Assembly (NCBI GenBank): GCA_046727435.1
Contig: JBKPCR010000018.1
Span: 1 to 7,424, forward strand
Length of the DNA stretch: 7,424 nt
Direction of reading: 5' to 3'
From: CAVPRW01 sp046727435 [NCBI: bacterium]
Lineage (GTDB): Bacteria; Tectomicrobia; Entotheonellia; J063
How positions within the stretch are numbered: position 1 is the stretch's first letter; every line of letters begins with the position of its first letter. Below are positions 1 through 5,083 of this stretch, piece by piece. A program made the translations under genes and the position numbers. The notes beneath the pieces were generated by a model that made no database searches, was not told the DNA's origin, and worked only from the letters and a program-made list of their open reading frames with translations.

Positions 1-689
1 GCGATGAAGACTAGGGCGAAGTCCTCTGCTTTGTCCTTTTCGAGGTTGACTGTGCTGTTCTGCGCCACGAACGTGGCGTGCGTGATCGCCGAACCGGTCG
101 CCAGCATCTTGGCACCGCTAACGATGATGCCGTCGTCGCGCTCCTGGACGACGTGGACAAAGACGTCGGCTACCTCGTGAATCGGCTTCTTGCGATCGAC
201 GGGCGGGTTGACTAGGACATGATTTAGGAAGAGTGCGCGCGAGGCGAATTTCTTATACCAGTTCAGGGCATTGTCGCCGAATGGTGCATAGAACTCTGGG
301 TTAGCGCCGAGGCTCGCCATGAACGCTGCCTTATACTCCGGCGTGCGCCCCATGAAGCCGTAACTCAGCCGCGCCCAGGCGGCAATGGCGTCCCGCGCTT
401 GTAGCAATTCGTGTGACGATTTGCTGGGCGCGAAGAACCTGTGAGTGCGGATGCCGTAGTCGTCGACGGTGGTAAGCAGGTCCCGCTGCGCCGGCTCATG
501 TAATGTATCATACAAGCGCATGATGGAGCGGGCCGCATTACGGAAGGCCGGGTGTGTCGTCACATCCTGCACGCGTTCGCCATAGATGTAGACTTCGCGT
601 GCGTCGCGCAGGCTTTCGAGATACTCCGCGCCAGTCATTAGAGCGTTCATCTCGGTGCCTGGTTGTGGACCTGTGATGGATGTCGTCAT
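1..689 (-). CDS. hpaB: HpaB-family flavin-dependent aromatic monooxygenase, N-terminal half (partial)
   Basis: Family members hydroxylate phenolic substrates such as 4-hydroxyphenylacetate ortho to the OH group, using O2 and FADH2 from a separate reductase (HpaC type). The first 229 codons are in the window; the rest (full length about 480-520 aa) lies off the left edge. The protein begins MTTSITGPQPGTEMNALMTG. Family blocks seen are AEYLESLRDAREVYIYGERV (21-40), FMGRTPEYKAAF (112-123), NHVLVNPPVDR (156-166), and DDGIIVSGAKMLATGSAITH (185-204). R115, Y119 and H157 have the same spacing (4 and 38) as the substrate-binding Arg/Tyr/His of Thermus HpaB, which favours a monooxygenase over the related 4-hydroxybutyryl-CoA dehydratases. 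ATG at 689 has AGGAGG 8 nt upstream. The start overlaps the stop of a short upstream ORF (ATGA), so translational coupling is likely. No reductase gene is visible. The actual substrate is unknown. Confidence 0.9.
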   Translation of the reverse strand, partial: MTTSITGPQPGTEMNALMTGAEYLESLRDAREVYIYGERVQDVTTHPAFRNAARSIMRLYDTLHEPAQRDLLTTVDDYGIRTHRFFAPSKSSHELLQARDAIAAWARLSYGFMGRTPEYKAAFMASLGANPEFYAPFGDNALNWYKKFASRALFLNHVLVNPPVDRKKPIHEVADVFVHVVQERDDGIIVSGAKMLATGSAITHATFVAQNSTVNLEKDKAEDFALVFI

Positions 690-871
690 CGTTGCCACCT
701 CCTGATGGACAGCGCGTCTCCCCCCGGCTCCTCCCATCCTGGAGAACTGTGCATGCGGGCGATGTTGACCTGGTCCGTGTGCGTGTTCACCTGCCCGACG
801 AACTCTTCAATGCGTTTCGGCTTGTTCCCCACGGCCGCAATGACCGTTGGCTTCTCGATTAATCGCGCCAT
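686..871 (-). pseudogene. Truncated cupin-like protein (N-terminal remnant) coupled to hpaB
   Basis: This 61-codon ORF begins MARLIEKPTVIAAVGNKPKR and continues through IEEFVGQVN, VNIARM and PGWEEPG. From memory this matches the opening of small single-domain cupin proteins (typically about 100-130 aa). In those, the WxEPG stretch is followed by the beta-barrel with the metal-binding His and Glu residues. Here the likeness stops near residue 51, and the remaining residues GDALSIRRWQR are simply the translated ribosome-binding region of hpaB. The cupin barrel is therefore absent. The start has a good Shine-Dalgarno (AGGAGA, 6-7 nt upstream). The stop TGA shares ATGA with the hpaB start. I infer an internal deletion that fused a cupin start to hpaB. 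It may still be translated as a leader peptide that feeds ribosomes into hpaB. The alternative is an unrelated small protein. The family assignment rests on recall, not on a search. Confidence 0.6.
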
Positions 872-952
872 CCGTGTCTCCTGATACCTACTTGCGTGGC
901 GTGTGTATCACCAAGGCGTCTCGCCGGGCTAATGAGCGGCGCGCCTAGGGCC

Positions 953-958
953 ATTGTA
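953..958 (-). promoter_or_regulatory. Possible -10 hexamer for the cupin-remnant/hpaB unit
   Basis: On the minus strand this reads TACAAT, a 5/6 match to the sigma70 -10 consensus, about 80 nt upstream of the start at 871. No recognisable -35 lies 16-19 bp further upstream; the nearest TTGAGG is 26 bp away. The spacer is occupied by the inverted repeat at 963-984. A regulator-dependent promoter would fit, but this is inference. Confidence 0.3.
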
Positions 959-962
959 GCGA

Positions 963-984
963 CCGAATCACGAAAATGATTCGG
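963..984. repeat. Perfect 8-bp inverted repeat, candidate operator
   Basis: CCGAATCA (963-970), a 6-nt centre CGAAAA, and TGATTCGG (977-984) form a perfect dyad. It lies directly upstream of the TACAAT hexamer of the hpaB-direction promoter region, where a dimeric regulator would bind over the -35 and spacer. As RNA it could also form a hairpin, but no T-run follows on either strand, so a terminator is unlikely. Confidence 0.45.
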
Positions 985-1054
985 CCTCAAGACGACAGCT
1001 ATTCCACGCCACTAAACTGCTCCCTCGAGCTTCCATCACCATGTCCTGGATGAG

Positions 1055-1075
1055 ACCATAGTCAAGCATTATGGT
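1055..1075. repeat. Small inverted repeat
   Basis: ACCATA (1055-1060), a 9-nt spacer, and TATGGT (1070-1075) are complementary. On the minus strand the spacer contains TTGAC. It could be a second regulatory site upstream of hpaB, but six base pairs can arise by chance. Confidence 0.25.
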
Positions 1076-1285
1076 TCACACCAGTCAAGTGTACCCATCC
1101 CCAGGGATTAAAGGGAACTATGTTTTTCGGGAGGAGTGTTGGTCGCTGCCTGATTGAGGCTTGGGAAGGGGGGGGCCATCTTCGTTGGTGGGGAGGTGTC
1201 AGCACCCAGATGCGGGTGTAATGGTATGGCTCAAATGCCAGGGCTCAGCCCGCAGGAACCTAGGGGGATCATTGCCAATCACCTC

Positions 1286-2536
1286 TCATGTAGGCTCACG
1301 GCGCACGCCCAGCCCACGCCACACTGCAAGCAATCCGATGAAGAAGATGCCGGCATTAAACAGGAACGCGCCGCGCAGGCTGACAGCTGTCAGCATGCCA
1401 GCCATGATAGGCCCCATGGCCGATCCGACCATTGCTCCACTGTTGAGCGCGCCAAAGGCGCTCGATCGTTGCTCGATTGGTACAACCGTCCCCCCCAGGC
1501 AGTACGCGAGCGTGAGGATGCTGCCCGCAAAGAGTCCGACGCCAACACGCAGCAACCCAAGCTGCCACAGGGTGTAACTGAATGCCATCAGCGCAGACCC
1601 GCAAATGCGTGCCACGAGGGCACCCCAGAGAATCTGTGCATGGGTATAGCGAGGCACGAGACGACTCGCTGCGTTTGCCGAGAGTGCCGCAGCCAGCGCG
1701 CCACCCGCGACGATGATGCCGGTGAACGACGCCACAGCACCATCGACGGGCACAAGGAACGCCACAAACAACGGAATGAGGGGCTGATAGCTGCGATCGG
1801 TGAAGGATCCGACAAACAGCACGACCAGAATGGGGACAAATCCAGGAGTCCTGAGCAGTGCCCGCAGACTGGCCTTCGGGCGCGTTCTTCGCTGCGGTGC
1901 GGACGTTCGGGGCTCATGATAGACGAGGAGCATATTGAGCCCAGCAATAATGGCCAGGCCGCTGGAACCGATGAAGGCCGCGCGAATGCCGAAGTGATCG
2001 GCCAGGAGGCCCCCCAAGGCGGGTCCTACCATCAAGCCTAGGATCTGCATGGACTGCGCCAGCGCAATCGCGCGGGTAAGATACTCTGGGGGCGCTGACA
2101 GGCTGGCGAGGGCGAGTGCAACAGCGGTGAACCCACCCAACGTCCCCATCAGCAACCGCAGCAGAGCAAGCTGCCAGACGGTCGCCGCCATGGCGCACAG
2201 CCCATTGATGAGCGCAAAGCCAAAGACTGTCCGGACGAGGAGCAACCGCCCACCGATTCGATCCGCGAGCCGGCCCCACAGGGGCGAAGCGATAGCCGCG
2301 CTCGCCGGGCCTAGCCCAATCAAAATTCCCGACCAGATAGCCACGGCTCGGGGGTCAGTGATCCCGAGTTCACGTACCAGGAATGGCAAGAAAGGCGTCG
2401 AAAAATAAAACCCGACGAACGCGACAAAGAGGACGGCCAGCAGCGAAGCGAGATTTACCTGCCACACATAAACAGAGTACCGCCAGAGGGCCCGCTGTTC
2501 GGTCCAGTCTATAGGAAGCGGTGATGTTTGACTCAT
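1286..2536 (-). CDS. MFS transporter, DHA1-type drug/metabolite exporter
   Basis: A polytopic inner-membrane protein of 416 aa from the MSQTSPLP start, matching the usual 12-TM MFS length. It opens with about 25 mostly polar residues and then TM1 (LASLLAVLFVAFVGFYFS, 29-46). The cytoplasmic TM2-TM3 loop carries the MFS motif A form GRLADRIGGR (88-97). TM5 carries a motif-C-like LMVGPALGGLLADHFG (168-183), characteristic of proton-driven antiporters of the drug-efflux type. A basic central loop (PRTSAPQRRTRPKASLR, about 209-225) separates the two six-helix halves. The substrate cannot be read from sequence. The start is uncertain: ATG 2536 lacks a clear Shine-Dalgarno, and the frame stays open upstream through ATG 2557 and ATG 2620 to TTG 2632 with a Cys-rich stretch unlike MFS N-termini, so 2536 is the best choice. 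It is divergent from hpnR, 493 bp away. No regulator gene is adjacent. Confidence 0.9.
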   Translation of the reverse strand: MSQTSPLPIDWTEQRALWRYSVYVWQVNLASLLAVLFVAFVGFYFSTPFLPFLVRELGITDPRAVAIWSGILIGLGPASAAIASPLWGRLADRIGGRLLLVRTVFGFALINGLCAMAATVWQLALLRLLMGTLGGFTAVALALASLSAPPEYLTRAIALAQSMQILGLMVGPALGGLLADHFGIRAAFIGSSGLAIIAGLNMLLVYHEPRTSAPQRRTRPKASLRALLRTPGFVPILVVLFVGSFTDRSYQPLIPLFVAFLVPVDGAVASFTGIIVAGGALAAALSANAASRLVPRYTHAQILWGALVARICGSALMAFSYTLWQLGLLRVGVGLFAGSILTLAYCLGGTVVPIEQRSSAFGALNSGAMVGSAMGPIMAGMLTAVSLRGAFLFNAGIFFIGLLAVWRGLGVRREPT

Positions 2537-2595
2537 GTGCACGGTCTGTCCGATCATTCGCCCACAGATGCAGCACTCCCGAGACGTAGCCAAGC

Positions 2596-2626
2596 AATAT
2601 ACTCCAAAAAGAATCAGCATAACCAA
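2596..2626 (-). promoter_or_regulatory. Weak candidate promoter for the MFS gene
   Basis: On the minus strand TTGGTT (2621-2626) is followed after 19 bp by TATATT (2596-2601). Both hexamers are imperfect and the spacing is long. If used, transcription would start near 2589, leaving a leader of roughly 50 nt before ATG 2536. This also supports 2536 over the longer starts. Confidence 0.25.
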
Positions 2627-2715
2627 TGCCAAAGACGGAAGAGCTAGCGACGCGTTCGCTTGTTCCTTGTGGTACGGGAGACGGAGGCACGGCAGTCGCG
2701 CGTTGACCCGTAGCC

Positions 2716-2860
2716 GAGAAGCGGTCTACGTCCGCCCCGCCGTGCTCATCAAGCAGCAAGGGGCCAACACATTGCGCACTCGCAGGCATGCTCAATGCCG
2801 TCCTTCTTCCTATGTTGCCCCGGCGCCATCTGCTCTGGGGGGCTTCGTTGACCGCTTCTC
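2716..2860. repeat. Large nested inverted repeat / potential structured RNA or mobile-element remnant
   Basis: The outer arms are a perfect 11-bp inverted repeat: GAGAAGCGGTC (2716-2726) and GACCGCTTCTC (2850-2860). The pairing continues inward in order. ACG (2728-2730) pairs with CGT (2846-2848), GCCCC (2734-2738) with GGGGC (2839-2843), and GCAG (2753-2756) with CTGC (2830-2833). GGGGC (2760-2764) pairs with GCCCC (2817-2821), and AACA (2766-2769) with TGTT (2813-2816). A small apical hairpin GGCAT-GCTCA-ATGCC lies at 2785-2799. About 32 outer base pairs are collinear over 145 nt. This may be a structured RNA, or an imperfect-palindrome (MITE-like) element remnant. It lies upstream of the hpnR promoter, so it is probably not part of the hpnR leader. 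The identity is unknown. Confidence 0.5.
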
Positions 2861-2948
2861 TGCACGACGCTGAGCTGGGCTGTATGTGGCGTGGTCGATC
2901 CGCTCTCTCTAGGCGTTGGCCCACCAAGCATGAGGGACCCGAGAGGCT

Positions 2949-2978
2949 TTGACTCTCCGATGAGAATCCCACTATAGT
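2949..2978 (+). promoter_or_regulatory. Sigma70-type promoter for hpnR
   Basis: TTGACT (2949-2954, 5/6 match) and TATAGT (2973-2978, 5/6 match) are separated by 18 bp. Transcription would begin near 2985, giving an untranslated leader of about 45 nt before the hpnR ATG. This is the best promoter match in the window, and it sits where an hpnR promoter should be. Confidence 0.6.
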
Positions 2979-3029
2979 GATCTTATCATGGCGTACTGAG
3001 CCCGCAGCAGATTGCGCAGGAGGGAGAAG

Positions 3030-4523
3030 ATGAAAGTGCTGTTGGTCCATCCGGGGACTTTGATGTACTCCGAGATCTATCTTCGGCTTGAACCTCTCGG
3101 TTTGGAACGAGTCGCCCAGGCTGTTCGGTCGGCTGGTCATGATGTCCGGCTCCTCGACCTACAGGTCTTCCGACACGATGACTATTTTCGAGAACTGCAC
3201 GGCTTTAAACCGCAGGCGGTTGGATTCTCGCTAAATTACCTCGCCAACGTTCCGGAAGTGATCGAGCTAGCCAGGGCGACGAAACAGCGCCTACCAGAAA
3301 GCTTTATCTTCGTCGGGGGGCACAGTGCTTCCTTCATCTCTGAAGAACTTCTCCAGCATGGACCGATCGATTGCGTCCTCCGTGGCGAAGGGGAGGAAAC
3401 TACCCCGCGTTTGCTCGACGCTGCGCCCGGGCGAGGGCTTGAGACCCTTCCCGGAGTGGTGACCCCAGACGGTATGGGGCCACAGCCCATGCTTCTCAAT
3501 CACCTTGATAACCACCTGCCCGCCAGAGACCTGACGCGCAAACGCCATAAGTACTTCATCGGCGTCCTGGACCCCTGTGCCTCGATCGAATTCACCCGCG
3601 GCTGTCCGTGGGATTGCGCCTTCTGCAGCGCCTGGACCTTCTACGGCCGGAGCTATCGACAGATGGCGCCCGAAGCGGCTGCGGCAGACCTGGCAGGCAT
3701 TCAGGAACCAAATGTCTTCATCGTCGATGATGTAGCGTTCATCCACCCGGAACAGGGTATGGCCATTGGGCAGGCAATCGAGAAGCGGCGCATCCGCAAG
3801 CAATACTATCTGGAGACGCGGTGTGACGTCTTCCTCCGCAATCAAGAGGTGTTTGCCTACTGGAAGCGACTGGGTCTGAGGTACATCTTTCTGGGGCTGG
3901 AAGCGCTGGATGAGGAAGGCTTACAGCTATACCGGAAACGGGCGACGCCACATGGCAATTTCAAGGCGTTAGAAGTCGCTCGGGCGATAGGCATTCGAGT
4001 GGCGATCAACATCATCGCCGACCCATCCTGGGATGAAGAGCGCTTTCGCATTGTGCGGGAGTGGGCCATAAGCGTCCCGGAAATCGTCCACCTCACCGTC
4101 AATACCCCCTATCCTGGGACGGAGACTTGGTTCACTGAATCGCGCCGGTTGACCTCCCTTGACTATCGGCTCTTCGACGTCCAACATGCCGTCCTGCCCA
4201 CGAAGCTCCCCCTGAAGCGGTTCTATGAAGAGTTGGTGAAGACCCAGGCGGTCTTGAGCCGCAAGCATCTGGGCGTATCAGCTTTGTGGGACACTTGTGG
4301 GGTGGCGACGCGATTGCTTCTTCACGGCCAGACCAACTTCGTCCAGATGCTCTGGAAATTCAACCGCGTCTACCACCCAGAACGCCAGTATGCCGACCAC
4401 TTCCAGCCGGTACAGTATGCCTTGCAACCTCCGACGGCAGGGCTGTCGAAACCGCCGACCCCGCAACTCTATGTGCATGTCCCGATGGAGAGACAGCATC
4501 ATGCGGCTCACGCCGAACGATAG
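3030..4523 (+). CDS. hpnR: Hopanoid C-3 methylase (B12-binding radical SAM enzyme)
   Basis: The product methylates ring A of hopanoids at C-3, making 3-methylhopanoids. It is a cytosolic-face enzyme acting on membrane lipids, with SAM as methyl source and cobalamin as probable carrier. It has 497 aa, typical of HpnR. The first 130 or so residues are the cobalamin-binding Rossmann-like domain (MKVLLVHPGTLMYSEIYLRL; GHDVRLLDL 36-44; VGFSLNYLANVPEVIELA 64-81; FVGGHSAS 94-101; RGEGE 118-122). The radical SAM core follows with RGCPWDCAFC, giving the 4Fe-4S ligands C192, C196 and C199. The N-terminus strongly resembles characterised-type HpnR proteins as I recall them. ATG 3030 is chosen because AGGAGG lies 6 nt upstream; a TTG at 3012 is in frame but lies before that site. 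The C-terminal tail is rich in Pro, His and Arg. No other hopanoid gene is nearby. A different B12-radical SAM methylase is the main alternative. Confidence 0.88.
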   Translation: MKVLLVHPGTLMYSEIYLRLEPLGLERVAQAVRSAGHDVRLLDLQVFRHDDYFRELHGFKPQAVGFSLNYLANVPEVIELARATKQRLPESFIFVGGHSASFISEELLQHGPIDCVLRGEGEETTPRLLDAAPGRGLETLPGVVTPDGMGPQPMLLNHLDNHLPARDLTRKRHKYFIGVLDPCASIEFTRGCPWDCAFCSAWTFYGRSYRQMAPEAAAADLAGIQEPNVFIVDDVAFIHPEQGMAIGQAIEKRRIRKQYYLETRCDVFLRNQEVFAYWKRLGLRYIFLGLEALDEEGLQLYRKRATPHGNFKALEVARAIGIRVAINIIADPSWDEERFRIVREWAISVPEIVHLTVNTPYPGTETWFTESRRLTSLDYRLFDVQHAVLPTKLPLKRFYEELVKTQAVLSRKHLGVSALWDTCGVATRLLLHGQTNFVQMLWKFNRVYHPERQYADHFQPVQYALQPPTAGLSKPPTPQLYVHVPMERQHHAAHAER

Positions 4524-4694
4524 AGTCTTAACCTGTCGGCGGGAGGGCATCGCGCGAGCGATCACCGCGGGCTGCCGATGTTCGAAAACCCCAATACATC
4601 GAGTTACAGGAACGCACCACCGTCATTCCCATGCCAGCACCTCGGGCACCACCAGGCTGGCGAGGCGGGATTATCTTTATATTCAGCGCCATGC

Positions 4695-4769
4695 CTCCCA
4701 GCGATTGAGAGGCCGGTACAGGTGCCAGCAATCCCCTCGCGGATGTAGGTCAAGGCCTCTATGCTGGAG
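4695..4769. repeat. Nested imperfect stem-loop
   Basis: The arms pair collinearly. CTCCCAGC (4695-4702, one bulged C) pairs with GCTGGAG (4763-4769). AGAGGCC (4708-4714) pairs with GGCCTCT (4754-4760), and TACA (4717-4720) with TGTA (4744-4747). That gives about 18 base pairs over 75 nt with a 23-nt loop. There is no T-run after it, so it is not a standard terminator. It lies 170 bp after hpnR, and its role is unknown. Confidence 0.4.
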
Positions 4770-4827
4770 ACCTCTCGAAGGAGTATTATATCGGTGACCT
4801 GACTGGGCAGTCGTCCCTGCGTGCACA

Positions 4828-4848
4828 GGCATGGCCGCGCACCATGCC
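4828..4848. repeat. 7-bp perfect inverted repeat
   Basis: GGCATGG (4828-4834) and CCATGCC (4842-4848) flank a 7-nt spacer. As DNA it could be an operator upstream of the FAD oxidase; as RNA, a hairpin. It overlaps the ATG of the doubtful ORF at 4831, which would hinder initiation there. Confidence 0.35.
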
Positions 4849-5049
4849 CAATCGCACAATGCCCGGGCAGCCATCGGCGTCACCGAAGTAGAGCGCAGGA
4901 AGGCCATATCCTCTTTCTTCAAGGCCAACCCGCGCTGGATAGAGAACGTTGAAGTGAACCGCTTAGGGCTGCACCTGTGCGATGCGTTGGATGGAGGCTG
5001 GAACGGCCAGACGCCCATGCACACAGCATCTGAGCAGACGTCGCTGTGA
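4831..5049 (+). CDS. Doubtful small ORF, unknown protein
   Basis: This 72-codon frame begins MAAHHAQSHNARAAIGVTEV and ends 34 nt before the FAD oxidase start at 5084. About three quarters of its codons end in G or C, and the middle (FFKANPRWIENVEVNRLGL) reads like a soluble protein. Against it: the ATG has no Shine-Dalgarno and sits inside a hairpin, and the frame is already open for 12 codons upstream of the ATG. The opposite strand is also open over the same stretch with coincident third positions, so the GC3 signal does not tell the strands apart. It could be the tail of a decayed gene. I do not recognise any family. Confidence 0.25.
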   Translation: MAAHHAQSHNARAAIGVTEVERRKAISSFFKANPRWIENVEVNRLGLHLCDALDGGWNGQTPMHTASEQTSL

Positions 5050-5083
5050 TGGAGGTCTTCTTCCCTAACCAAGGAGGAGCATG

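Larger units (their letters stand above)
872..1285. other. Intergenic region between the hpaB unit and the MFS gene
   Basis: Both neighbours are read on the minus strand, so this stretch is the 3' side of the MFS gene and the 5' side of the cupin-remnant/hpaB unit. It holds a perfect 8-bp inverted repeat (963-984), a smaller hairpin (1055-1075), two copies of AGTCAAG about 23 bp apart (1059-1065 and 1082-1088) and a run of eight G (1168-1175). GGGCTCAGCCC at 1241-1251 is a palindrome with a 1-nt centre and no T-run, so it is not a convincing terminator. No coding sequence could be supported. Confidence 0.7.
2537..3029. other. Divergent intergenic region between the MFS gene and hpnR
   Basis: Roughly the first 90 bp next to the MFS start are open in the MFS frame but probably untranslated. 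The middle contains a nested inverted-repeat structure (2716-2860), and the right end holds the hpnR promoter and ribosome-binding site. Open frames exist on both strands here, but none has a Shine-Dalgarno, a recognisable motif or a sensible boundary, and several run into the neighbouring genes. No protein-coding gene is supported. Confidence 0.65.
4524..5080. other. Intergenic region between hpnR and the FAD oxidase
   Basis: This 557-bp stretch contains a nested stem-loop (4695-4769), a 7-bp hairpin (4828-4848), a 10-bp palindrome (TGCCCGGGCA, 4860-4869) and a doubtful short ORF (4831-5049). One plus-strand frame is open from 4532 to 4888, broken only by a TGA at 4706. It has no start codon with a ribosome-binding site, and such openness is not rare in GC-rich DNA. 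No T-rich terminator was found after hpnR. AT-rich patches near 4671-4683 and 4783-4790 might hold a promoter for the oxidase, but no matching -35 is seen. Confidence 0.6.

Noticed and set aside
1241-1251. GGGCTCAGCCC as a terminator for the MFS gene
   Set aside because: The centre is a single base, too short to form a hairpin loop, and no T-run follows on the minus strand.
1154-2041. Long plus-strand open frame (295 codons) opposite the MFS gene
   Set aside because: It is antisense to a clear membrane protein, its product is Arg/Gln/His-rich low-complexity sequence without motifs, and it has no ribosome-binding site.
2535-2873. Plus-strand open frame of 112 codons in the MFS-hpnR gap
   Set aside because: It has no Shine-Dalgarno, runs through the nested inverted repeat, and shows no protein-like motif.
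2370-3140. Minus-strand open frame of 256 codons spanning the MFS start and the hpnR start
   Set aside because: It overlaps two well-supported genes in other frames, covers their promoter region, and its product shows no recognisable domain.
3291-3845. Minus-strand open frame inside hpnR
   Set aside because: It is a shadow of the hpnR codons on the opposite strand.
4683-5072. Minus-strand open frame of 129 codons before the FAD oxidase
   Set aside because: Its third positions coincide with those of the plus-strand frame, it begins in the oxidase's ribosome-binding region, and it has no motif.
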